DNA of 64,000 nucleotides from Candidatus Aphodousia faecipullorum (GTDB taxonomy: Bacteria > Pseudomonadota > Gammaproteobacteria > Burkholderiales > Burkholderiaceae_F): assembly GCA_018714205.1 (NCBI GenBank), contig DVNR01000062.1, positions 1 to 64,000 of the forward strand, given 5' to 3'. The position numbers and the translations under genes were made by a program. The notes under the pieces are model-generated. The model did no database searches. It saw nothing but the letters and a program-made list of their open reading frames with translations, and had not been told where the DNA came from. Numbering within the stretch: the stretch's first letter is position 1; each line of letters starts with the position of its first letter. This document shows, one piece after another, positions 48,532 to 57,081 of the stretch.

Positions 48532-50712
48532 TTACTTAGCGCTCATTTCGACGGTCACGACATCTCCATCGACAGTGACTTTCGCATCTGCGAATTGTTT
48601 CGTGTCGTAGGCGACCTTTAACTGTTCGAGACCGCTCACTTTATCAACAGAGAAGCTCACCTTGGAGGCTTTGACACCCGTGACATCAAGCGTTGCGGGG
48701 CCTTCGACCGTCAGAGCCTTCATGGAAACGCCGTCATCGGCCAGAGCCAACACCGCGCCGGTCTTTAGCACCACTTGTGCGTCGTCACGAGCCTTGTCAG
48801 TTCCTACGGACACCGTTGTGACCGGCTTATCGGCACCGGCCTTCGTCACGTCAAATTGCTTGTGCAATTGAAGCGTCGCGCCTTGATTGACGACAACAGG
48901 CGCCGTGCCAAACGACTCGGTCAAACCGGCCAAAGTGCCGCCGACCACTTCCGTGCCGCCTGTGTAGGTGTTCACAGCGGTCATCGTCAAGTCACCGTCG
49001 CCGCGCTTGACCAGCTTGCCAACCCAACCTTGGGCTTTGCGTTCTTGCATCGACGCCAAGCGTTTTTCTTTGTACTCAAGCTCCCAGCCTTCTTGATCGG
49101 TGAGCTTGTCTTTCGCTTTGAGTTCACCAATTCGCTTGGTCAAAGCTTTCATTTGCTTGCGATCTTCCTTGCCGCGAGCCTGAATGGCTTCATCGGAAAT
49201 GGCGTTATGCCAAGTGTCGTCACCTTTGACAGACACATCAAACGTGCCAACGAACTGACCGGGACCGTAAACGGCTTTGCCTAGATCGATCACGCCCCAG
49301 CCGTAATCTTCATCGGGCACCTTCGGATCAAGCTTGTCGCCGTCACTGCCGCGAAGGGCCTTGCCGGCACCGTTATCCGTGCGATTGGCCGTCGTAAAGA
49401 GAACATCGCGGATTTGCGTGGGCGTCATGTAAGCGTAGCGTTGCATCAAGACAGCCATGGAGCCTGCGATGTGCGGCGCGGCATTTGACGTGCCACCGGC
49501 TTGACGGTTGCCAATCTTTCCGGTGACTGGGTCAACGGAAGCGTTCCAAGCGTCAGTCGGGGAGGTAACGGTCCACCACTTGGCGATACCGGCATGGTTG
49601 TGACCACCGGAACCCCAGGAATCATCATCCTTCGTGTTCACATCACCGTAAATGATGTAGGAGCCGTCTTCAGCGTTGCGTTGAACGGAGCCTGCGGCAA
49701 TCCAGAATTTTTCAGCTTCCGGATTGTAGAACGGGTAGGCCGCGCGATAGTACGGGTTTTGGAAACGACGGTTGCCGTTTGTGAAGATTTGGATGATGTT
49801 GTATTTTTCAGCGACTTCATAGGCGGCGTCCATGAAGTTCTTGCCACCATTTTTCTTGGCGTCAGCCTTGAAGAGATAGTATTCGGAGACGGAATTCGTG
49901 GTCGGGAAATCTTTGCGTTGCTTGTTGTCGGCAACTTCTTCGCCTTCCGTGCCGATTTGACCGACATCATAGTGGTGCGCGGTATCCAGAATACGAACGT
50001 TCGTGCCCCAGGAGTTATTGATCAACTTGGCGCCTGTTTTAGCAGTGGCTTCCCAAACCGCCTTGAAGTAGCCATAGTCCTGGAAGGGCCCGTAGTTCAT
50101 ATTGTCGTTGCCGCCGGTGTTGCCAACAGCCACTTTAGCCGCCCAAGCCACGCCGTGCGCTTCATAGCCATTGCGGTTGCCCGCGGCGACGCCCGTCACG
50201 TGAGTGCCGTGAGCGTCATTGTGACCCATGATGAAGTTGCCGCTCACTTTGAATTTTTCACCCTTTTCATAAGAGCCGAAACGATTGTCAGCTTGACCGG
50301 TTTGTCCGAGGTAGGCAAACGGGTAACGGGTGCCGTCCTTGCTGTAGACGCCCGAAGCGGTCACCGGAAAGATTCGACCGCCCTTTAAGTCCGGATGAGT
50401 CAATAGCGCTCCGGAATCAACAACGCCAATCAAAACGCCCTTGCCGTTGAATCCTTCCGCATAGGCGGTGGAGGCGTTGATATAAGCTAAGCCGTGATCC
50501 TTTTGATATTCAGCCGATTCCCAGGAAGCCGTGCTGCCTAATTCGCCTTTTTCCACATAGGCGGCAGTTGCAACTCCTGAAAAAAGAGCCGCTGCGACAA
50601 TGGTTAGTGCAACGGCTGATTTAGTGGGTTTCGCATGCGTCTTTTGCGCTTCATTGGTCACAATATAAGCGCGACGGGCTTCATTCCAGATAGTCTTAAA
50701 GGCGCGATTCAT
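48532..50712 (-). CDS. Secreted subtilisin-like S8 serine protease with ESPR signal and autotransporter-type beta-strand repeat, no beta-barrel
   Basis: ATG at 50712: MNRAFKTIWNEARRAYIVTNEAQKTHAKPTKS; catalytic regions GVVDSGALLTHPDL (D), DAHGTHVTGVAAGN (H), GGTSNAAPHIAGSMAV (S); LTMTAVNTYTGGTEVVGGTLAG repeat; ends DGDVVTVEMSAK*. Confidence 0.9.
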   Translation of the reverse strand: MNRAFKTIWNEARRAYIVTNEAQKTHAKPTKSAVALTIVAAALFSGVATAAYVEKGELGSTASWESAEYQKDHGLAYINASTAYAEGFNGKGVLIGVVDSGALLTHPDLKGGRIFPVTASGVYSKDGTRYPFAYLGQTGQADNRFGSYEKGEKFKVSGNFIMGHNDAHGTHVTGVAAGNRNGYEAHGVAWAAKVAVGNTGGNDNMNYGPFQDYGYFKAVWEATAKTGAKLINNSWGTNVRILDTAHHYDVGQIGTEGEEVADNKQRKDFPTTNSVSEYYLFKADAKKNGGKNFMDAAYEVAEKYNIIQIFTNGNRRFQNPYYRAAYPFYNPEAEKFWIAAGSVQRNAEDGSYIIYGDVNTKDDDSWGSGGHNHAGIAKWWTVTSPTDAWNASVDPVTGKIGNRQAGGTSNAAPHIAGSMAVLMQRYAYMTPTQIRDVLFTTANRTDNGAGKALRGSDGDKLDPKVPDEDYGWGVIDLGKAVYGPGQFVGTFDVSVKGDDTWHNAISDEAIQARGKEDRKQMKALTKRIGELKAKDKLTDQEGWELEYKEKRLASMQERKAQGWVGKLVKRGDGDLTMTAVNTYTGGTEVVGGTLAGLTESFGTAPVVVNQGATLQLHKQFDVTKAGADKPVTTVSVGTDKARDDAQVVLKTGAVLALADDGVSMKALTVEGPATLDVTGVKASKVSFSVDKVSGLEQLKVAYDTKQFADAKVTVDGDVVTVEMSAK

Positions 50713-50831
50713 AGTCATGCAGCGCCGTTTTCGCAACGACGCCATCTCCTTTCAGTGGATAAATTAAAAGATGAGTTTCAGAAACATCAACTCAAAACAT
50801 TCAGCAGACAGCGACAAACCGCCTACCAAAC

Positions 50832-50871
50832 CTAGGTTATTCTGACTAGTTATCTAGGTATTATCTACTAG
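50832..50871. promoter_or_regulatory. Cluster of four CTAG sites; candidate operator upstream of the S8 protease gene
   Basis: CTAGgttattctgaCTAGttatCTAGgtattatctaCTAG; inter-site spacing 14/8/14. Confidence 0.45.
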
Positions 50872-51102
50872 GGCAACTACTAAGTCATGTTACAAAGCTT
50901 GTCCAGAAAAGAAATGGATAACGACTGACGGCGAGAAAAAGACGATACAACCCAATGGTTAATCAGGTTGAATAAAAAAGGCGAAACAGCGCTTCGATGA
51001 TCAATCTGAAACGAAAACCGAGACAACGGCCTTGACTCATTCAAAATGGCTCAACGCTAACGACCATCTGTCCAATGAATGAAGGCGCGTCTCCCAATTC
51101 AA

Positions 51103-51594
51103 TCAATGCTTGCGTTCGTAACGACGGAAACTGTAGCTAAAGGGATGGCTATCAGTCGCTGGGAAAGTCTGTTCGTCAGCTAAAAACCATTCATCATCGC
51201 TCAGGGGCTTAAAGAACGCGTCCCCATCAAAATCAGCGTTTAAAACCGTCACATGCGCGACTTGAACTCGATTCAATGTCTGAGCATATAAATCGGCACC
51301 CCCCATGATAAAAGCAATCGGAGCTTCGCCGACCGCCGCAACGGCGTCGTCAATGGAGTGCACAACCACTGCGCCTTCGGCGACATAATCAGGCTTTCGA
51401 GTCACCACAATATTTTTCCGCCCGGGCAAGGGCTTGCCTAACGTCTCCCAAGTTTTTCGCCCCATGATGACGGGCTTGCCCAAGGTTGTTCTCTTAAAAT
51501 GCTTCAAATCCTCAGGCAAATACCACGGCAACTTTCCTTCTTTACCGATCGCGCCGTTGCGAGCGTGCGCAACAATCAAATGCAATTCAGTCAT
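51103..51594 (-). CDS. folA: Dihydrofolate reductase
   Basis: ATG at 51594: MTELHLIVAHARNGAIGKEGKLPWYLPEDLKHFKRTTLGKPVIMGRKTWETLGKPLPGR. Confidence 0.96.
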   Translation of the reverse strand: MTELHLIVAHARNGAIGKEGKLPWYLPEDLKHFKRTTLGKPVIMGRKTWETLGKPLPGRKNIVVTRKPDYVAEGAVVVHSIDDAVAAVGEAPIAFIMGGADLYAQTLNRVQVAHVTVLNADFDGDAFFKPLSDDEWFLADEQTFPATDSHPFSYSFRRYERKH

Positions 51595-51622
51595 AATCTT
51601 CCCCTCTGAGGACATGAACAAT

Positions 51623-52435
51623 TTAAACGGCCACCGGTGCTTTAATATGCGGGTGTGGATCGTAGCCCACAATTTCAAAATCTTCGTAGCGATAGTCAAA
51701 AATAGAGTCAGGTCGGCGCTTGATCACCAACTTCGGATAGGGGCGGGGTTCGCGGGAAAGCTGCAGACGAACTTGGTCAAAATGGTTGTTATAGATATGG
51801 CAATCGCCGCCGGTCCAGACGAAGTCCCCAACTTCAAGATCGCACTGTTGAGCTAACATGTGCGTCAAAAGCGAGTAGCTGGCGATGTTGAAAGGCACGC
51901 CTAAGAAAATATCGCATGAGCGTTGATAGAGTTGGCAGGACAGTTTGCCGTCGGCCACATAAACTTGAAAGAGCATATGGCAGGGGGGCAACGCCATTTT
52001 TGGAAGTTCCGCCACATTCCAAGCCGACACAATCATGCGACGGGAGTCGGGGTTGGTCTTGATCGTGTGAACCAATTCGGCGATCTGGTCAATCGTTTGA
52101 TTGTCCGCACCGCGCCATTTCCGCCATTGGACACCGTAGACCGGTCCCAAGTCACCGTTTTCATCAGCCCATTCGTCCCAAATCGAAACACCGTTTTCTT
52201 TTAAATACCCGATGTTGCTGTCACCGCGTAAAAACCAGAGCAGCTCATGAATAATCGAACGCAAATGCAACTTTTTCGTTGTGACCAGCGGAAAACCGTT
52301 TTGCAAGTTAAAGCGCATCTGGTAGCCAAACACGCTCCGGGTGCCGGTACCGGTGCGATCGTTTTTTTGAACGCCGTGAAAAAACACGTGCCTCATGAAG
52401 TCTTCATACTGGTGCTCGATTAGCATGGGGATCAT
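51623..52435 (-). CDS. thyA: Thymidylate synthase
   Basis: ORF 270 aa; [48 protein letters not shown]. Confidence 0.98.
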   Translation of the reverse strand: MIPMLIEHQYEDFMRHVFFHGVQKNDRTGTGTRSVFGYQMRFNLQNGFPLVTTKKLHLRSIIHELLWFLRGDSNIGYLKENGVSIWDEWADENGDLGPVYGVQWRKWRGADNQTIDQIAELVHTIKTNPDSRRMIVSAWNVAELPKMALPPCHMLFQVYVADGKLSCQLYQRSCDIFLGVPFNIASYSLLTHMLAQQCDLEVGDFVWTGGDCHIYNNHFDQVRLQLSREPRPYPKLVIKRRPDSIFDYRYEDFEIVGYDPHPHIKAPVAV

Positions 52436-52641
52436 CCTGATAAATTAATTCTGCGTTCATTGTACTCGGAGCGAAAGGACTGCGCACAGATTCTCCTCAA
52501 GAAATGTCCTTTAGCCTCTTTTTGTCATGAAACAATTGAGAAAATCCCCCTTTCTTTTAACGCCTTTGAATTCGCGTTTTATATAGAAAAATTTATCCTA
52601 TAATAGAATTATTTATTGAAATAAACAATTTTTTTTCTATA

Positions 52642-53322
52642 ATGAAACGAGCTTATAACGATTTCCAAAAGGCTATGCATCCGCTTTTATCTCGCTATAT
52701 CCCGATCGCCGATTTGATCGTAAAAACCTTTGGCGATGATGTGGAGGTTGTCCTTCACGATTTGAGGCATCCGCAAAATTCGGTCGTTTATGTCGCTAAC
52801 AGCCGCGTCACCGGCCGAGTGATCGGAGAGAGTTTCCAACACCTGATTGCTAAGGCGCTTGAAGCGCAAAAAGCCGATGAGGGCATTCTTGCAAATTATT
52901 ACTTTGAGCAAAATGGACGAAAAATCCGCTCATCAACACTTTTTATCAGAACTGATGAGGGCGACTTGATCGGAGCGCTTTGCATCAACATCGACACAAC
53001 GCGGGTGATGTCTCAACTTCAGTGGCTTCAAACCCTGTTGCCGGGCTTGAGTTTGACTTTAGAGCCTCAATCAACGCCACCTCATGGCGCTGACAGCAAA
53101 GAGGACAGTGATATTTTGCAGACTGTCAACGCGTTGATTGACCGAATTCTGGAAGAAAATCCCAATCCGAAAAATCGAGATGAAAGGCTTCAACTCATTC
53201 GCTTTATGGAGTCAAGGGGCGTCTTTCTGGTCAAAGGCGCAATGGATCGTGTTGCCGAAAAGCTCAAAATGTCCAAAGTGACGCTATATGCGGATTTGGA
53301 TGAAGTTCGCAAAACACAATAA
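52642..53322 (+). CDS. YheO/DauR-like PAS-HTH transcriptional regulator
   Basis: ORF 226 aa; VVLHDLRHPQNSVVYVANSRVTGRVIG, C-terminal GAMDRVAEKLKMSKVTLYADLDEVR. Confidence 0.85.
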   Translation: MKRAYNDFQKAMHPLLSRYIPIADLIVKTFGDDVEVVLHDLRHPQNSVVYVANSRVTGRVIGESFQHLIAKALEAQKADEGILANYYFEQNGRKIRSSTLFIRTDEGDLIGALCINIDTTRVMSQLQWLQTLLPGLSLTLEPQSTPPHGADSKEDSDILQTVNALIDRILEENPNPKNRDERLQLIRFMESRGVFLVKGAMDRVAEKLKMSKVTLYADLDEVRKTQ

Positions 53323-53353
53323 TGTCGAGATCACTATATGGAGAAGTTAGGTT

Positions 53354-53737
53354 ATGAAAATCATCGATCCGAAATTCAAGGGCGTTAACCCGGGTCACTA
53401 TAGCGCCGGGGTCATATCAAAAGGGATGCTGTACGTTTCCGGTCAATTGTCGATTGATCCCGACACGAGGCAGGTTTGTCAAGGCGACATTAAAGACCAC
53501 ACGCGTTTAGCGCTCAATAACGTGGATCGGGTGCTCAAAGCGGCCGGTGTAGCCCGCGAGCAAGTGGTCTTTTGTCGCGTCTACACCCCGGCGGTCGAGT
53601 ATTGGGGGCCGATCAATGAAGTCTATGCGGAATTTTTCGGCGATCATAAGCCGGGTCGGGTAGTAGTTTCCACAACCGATCTTCATTTCGGCTGCCTAGT
53701 TGAAATCGAAGCCATCGCTGAAGTCAAGGAGGAGTGA
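53354..53737 (+). CDS. RidA family enamine/imine deaminase
   Basis: ORF 127 aa; GHYSAGVISKGMLYVSGQLSIDPDT...CRVYTPAVEYWGPINEVYAEFFGDHKPGR. Confidence 0.88.
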   Translation: MKIIDPKFKGVNPGHYSAGVISKGMLYVSGQLSIDPDTRQVCQGDIKDHTRLALNNVDRVLKAAGVAREQVVFCRVYTPAVEYWGPINEVYAEFFGDHKPGRVVVSTTDLHFGCLVEIEAIAEVKEE

Positions 53738-53739
53738 GC

Positions 53740-54846
53740 ATGAGTCAATTGCAATACGTGTGCACCCGCTGCGGGAAGAAAGTGGGGGTGGACACCCATC
53801 AACCGCGCTGCGAATGCGGCGGACTTTTTGAATTGGATTTTAAGGCACCGGCCTGGGACGAGAAACTTATCGATCGCAACGAGTGGAGCCAATTCCGATA
53901 TCGCGCATTCATGGCGATGGACGATGATCAAACCTGGCGTTCAGTGACCATGGGCGAAGGCATGACCCCAATCATTCAGTTTGATAAAAACGTTCTTTTC
54001 AAGATGGATTACACCATGCCGACCTTGTCTTTCAAAGATCGGGGAGCCGCCACATTGGTGAGCCACTGTAAAGCCATTGGTGTGAAGCGTTGTGTCCAGG
54101 ACTCGAGTGGTAACGCAGGCAATAGCGTTGCAGCCTACAGCGCCCGAGCCGGCATCGAGTGTGAAATTTTTGTTCCGGAAGGCACCAGTCCCAAAAAAAT
54201 CACCATGATTGAGTCCCATGGGGCCAAAGTTCATGTCATCCCCGGAACGCGTGACCATTGCGCTGATGTCTGTCGGGCCAAGGTTCGAGATGAAGGCGTC
54301 TTTTATGCCAACCATGTGTTCAACCCGTTCTTTTATGAAGGCATGAAGGCCTACATTTACGAGACCTTCGAGCAGCTGCATAGGATTCCGGCCAATATCG
54401 TGGTGCCTGTTGGTAACGGCACGCTCTTTATCGGTGTCGTCAAGGCGCTTGAACACTTGCTTGAGAGCGGCGCTATTGACGCCTTCCCCAATATCATCGC
54501 GTTGCAAAGCGAGCTCGTCGATCCACTTTATTTGGCAAAGATGCAGGGCTTGCGCAAACCCGTCAAAATTGACGTGAAACCGACGATTGCCGAAGGCATC
54601 GCAATCGGCGAACCCATGCGCGGTGAGGAAATCCTTGACATGATCTACCGCCATGACATCAAAGTGGTGACGGCACCAGAGGATAAAATTCTTCAAGCCC
54701 GCCACGAGATTGCCAAGCGGGGCATTTACTGTGAACATACCACGGCGGCAAATTACGCCGCGTATTTGCATTACTGTGAACTCTACGGGGAAACGCCCGA
54801 CACGCTCATCACGATGTGTGGAGCCGGCATTAAATCCGATCACTGA
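53740..54846 (+). CDS. Threonine-synthase-like PLP-dependent (fold type II) enzyme
   Basis: ORF 370 aa (ATG 53740 behind AGGAGG); zinc-ribbon-like N-terminus CTRCGKK..CECGG, SFKDRGAATLVSHC (PLP lysine), DSSGNAGNSVAAY. Confidence 0.85.
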   Translation: MSQLQYVCTRCGKKVGVDTHQPRCECGGLFELDFKAPAWDEKLIDRNEWSQFRYRAFMAMDDDQTWRSVTMGEGMTPIIQFDKNVLFKMDYTMPTLSFKDRGAATLVSHCKAIGVKRCVQDSSGNAGNSVAAYSARAGIECEIFVPEGTSPKKITMIESHGAKVHVIPGTRDHCADVCRAKVRDEGVFYANHVFNPFFYEGMKAYIYETFEQLHRIPANIVVPVGNGTLFIGVVKALEHLLESGAIDAFPNIIALQSELVDPLYLAKMQGLRKPVKIDVKPTIAEGIAIGEPMRGEEILDMIYRHDIKVVTAPEDKILQARHEIAKRGIYCEHTTAANYAAYLHYCELYGETPDTLITMCGAGIKSDH

Positions 54847-54953
54847 GTTCTCATCGGCTCGGGTGGGGTCGAATCACTGTTTTTACCCTACCCGTTATAG
54901 AGGAAAAATAAGGCAACTTCATTACAATAAGCGCAATTATCTAGACCGGTCGG

Positions 54954-54979
54954 GAAGTCGATCGCCATTGCTCGACTTC
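54954..54979. promoter_or_regulatory. 8-bp perfect inverted repeat upstream of the oxidoreductase/hydrogenase genes
   Basis: GAAGTCGA-N10-TCGACTTC, about 85-110 bp before the ATG at 55063. Confidence 0.4.
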
Positions 54980-55062
54980 GATCTGTGTGATGTACTCACG
55001 GCGAAAACGGGGTGAATGGGAGATTGAGCCCTTGTTTTTGCCCGATTAAACGAGAGTTTCGT

Positions 55063-57069
55063 ATGAACCCCTTAATTTACGGCTTTTGGGACGGTGTGTT
55101 TTATGACAACCGCCAAACGTTTTCGCCGACGGCGCCCGAAGATCTGCCGCTGGATCAGTTTTCTCAGTTCAACCCCGGCAATCCCATTATGACTTTCGTG
55201 GGAGACAAGGGCTTTTTGGTGTTGGATCGTCGCGCCGATTTAGCTTTTGCCTTGTGGCGTTATTATCAACGCGCGGCCAAAGAGTCTTGCGGGAAATGCA
55301 CCCCATGCCGCACAGGATCGTTAATCATCGCCGAAGCGCTGGAAAAAGCGGTGAAAGGTCACGCGGCCGATGTCGATTGGGATTTTGTCGAGTCCGTCGC
55401 AACGCAGATGAAAGAAACCAGTCTTTGCGGCATCGGTCTGACGACACCCACGGCTTTTTTAGCCGCCCTGCATTACTGTCCGAATGAAATTCGCCATGCG
55501 CAGGCCACTCCCGAAGCGCTCTACGACTACTATTCTTTGCTGACAGCGCCCTGTGTTGAAGCTTGTCCGGCTCACGTTGACATTCCTCGCTACATTGATT
55601 ACATCAAAGCCGGAGAGCCGGAGCTTTCCGCTGCGGTTTTGTTGAAACACTATCCACTGGTTGGCAGTTGCGGTAGGGTTTGTGTGCGCTATTGTGAGAA
55701 GGCCTGTCGGCGTCGCTTCTTGGATGAGCCGGTTGACATTAAGAACCTCAAACGTTATGCGGCCGACGCCACCGGTCCCATGCAACCGCTTTTTCACAAC
55801 TCCCGCTTGGAAACTCATCCCCTGAGCCCCAAAGTGGCGGTGATCGGCGCTGGGCCTGCCGGCATCAATTGCGCTTATCACTTGTTGTTGCAGGGTTATG
55901 AAGTCGATATTTTCGAAGCTAACAGCCATGCGGGCGGCATGGCTCAAGTGGGCATCCCCCAATATCGCTTGCCGAAAGGTCTTTTGGAAAGCGAAACGGA
56001 AGTGATCACGGAGCTCGGCGGTCGATATTTTTACCGCCAACGTTTAGGCTACGATTTTTCGCTCTCGGATCTTTTTAAACGAGGCTATAACGCGATCTTT
56101 ATCGGGGTGGGTTGCTCAAAAGGAATGTACCTTGGCTTAGATAACGAGGACACGACCCTTTCGGGCTACTTTAACGGAATTGACTTTTTGCATAAAGTGG
56201 AGCGCTCTGTCGCTGGCACGAAACCGATGAAACTCAAGGGCGATGTCGTGGTTGTCGGCGGCGGCAACGTCGCCATGGACTGTGCGCGCTCCGCCGTGCG
56301 AATGACCGATGGCACAGTGCACGTCATTTACCGTCGCACCGAGGAGGGAATGCCTGCAGATCATGAGGAAGTGCTCGCGGCCAAAGCCGAAGGAATTCAA
56401 TTTCATTTCCTCTCGGTTCAGAAAGAGATCTTAAGCGAAAACGGAAAGGTGACCGGTCTGAAGATCGCCAAAATGCGTGAAGAAAAAGTGCCGGGAGCAA
56501 AACGAGGCAAACTCATTGAAATTGAAGGGACTGACACCGTGATCGGCTGCGACACGCTCATTGCGGCTATCGGTCAACGCTTGGACCAACAAGTGCTCTG
56601 CGATGACGACGGGATCATGTTTGATCGTCGGGGCAACATTCAAGTGTCTGAAGCCTTGGCAACCACCCGACCGGGCGTTTTTGCCGGCGGGGACTCCGCC
56701 ACCGGACCGACCACCTTGATCGACGGAATGGCACAAGGACAGATCGCGGCTCAATCAATCCACGAGTATCTCACCCGAGGCTCAGTGGGTTTTGTGGCCA
56801 GACGCCGTATGAGCGAGTTATTGAAACGCGCTCATATTCTCGATGAGAAAAAACCGACGATTGATCTATGCACGATGCCTCGTCACCAATTAAAAACTTT
56901 AAGCGTTGAGCAACGTCGCGGCAACTTTGAAGAGGTTGACCTGTCGATGACCGGCGATGAAGCCATTCGTGAAGCAAATCGTTGCATGCGCTGCTACCGC
57001 ATTTACGCAGTCACGACTCAGCTTCCGATACCGGGCAACCTCACTCACACTCAGAATCAGGCTGTTTAA
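55063..57069 (+). CDS. Flavin/Fe-S oxidoreductase: NuoF C-terminal 4Fe-4S module fused to GltD-like NAD(P)H oxidoreductase
   Basis: ESCGKCTPCRTGSLIIAEAL (NuoF-type cluster) followed by GltD-like PCVEACPAHVDIPRYIDYI...GSCGRVCVRYCEKACRR..VAVIGAGPAGINCAYHLL...VVVVGGGNVAMDCARSA. Confidence 0.88.
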   Translation: MNPLIYGFWDGVFYDNRQTFSPTAPEDLPLDQFSQFNPGNPIMTFVGDKGFLVLDRRADLAFALWRYYQRAAKESCGKCTPCRTGSLIIAEALEKAVKGHAADVDWDFVESVATQMKETSLCGIGLTTPTAFLAALHYCPNEIRHAQATPEALYDYYSLLTAPCVEACPAHVDIPRYIDYIKAGEPELSAAVLLKHYPLVGSCGRVCVRYCEKACRRRFLDEPVDIKNLKRYAADATGPMQPLFHNSRLETHPLSPKVAVIGAGPAGINCAYHLLLQGYEVDIFEANSHAGGMAQVGIPQYRLPKGLLESETEVITELGGRYFYRQRLGYDFSLSDLFKRGYNAIFIGVGCSKGMYLGLDNEDTTLSGYFNGIDFLHKVERSVAGTKPMKLKGDVVVVGGGNVAMDCARSAVRMTDGTVHVIYRRTEEGMPADHEEVLAAKAEGIQFHFLSVQKEILSENGKVTGLKIAKMREEKVPGAKRGKLIEIEGTDTVIGCDTLIAAIGQRLDQQVLCDDDGIMFDRRGNIQVSEALATTRPGVFAGGDSATGPTTLIDGMAQGQIAAQSIHEYLTRGSVGFVARRRMSELLKRAHILDEKKPTIDLCTMPRHQLKTLSVEQRRGNFEEVDLSMTGDEAIREANRCMRCYRIYAVTTQLPIPGNLTHTQNQAV

Positions 57070-57081
57070 AGGAGAGACTCC

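Noticed and set aside
49501-50388. 295-aa plus-strand ORF opposite the S8 protease
   Set aside because: Antisense shadow; the minus strand carries the catalytic protease motifs.
52560-52640. Multiple TATAAT-like and palindromic AT motifs upstream of the YheO-like gene
   Set aside because: Very AT-rich sequence where such matches are expected by chance; probably just the promoter.
53941-54843. 300-aa minus-strand ORF opposite the PLP enzyme
   Set aside because: Antisense shadow; the plus strand carries the PLP motif and a ribosome-binding site.
55459-56040. 193-aa minus-strand ORF opposite the GltD-like gene
   Set aside because: Antisense shadow in a strongly conserved plus-strand gene.
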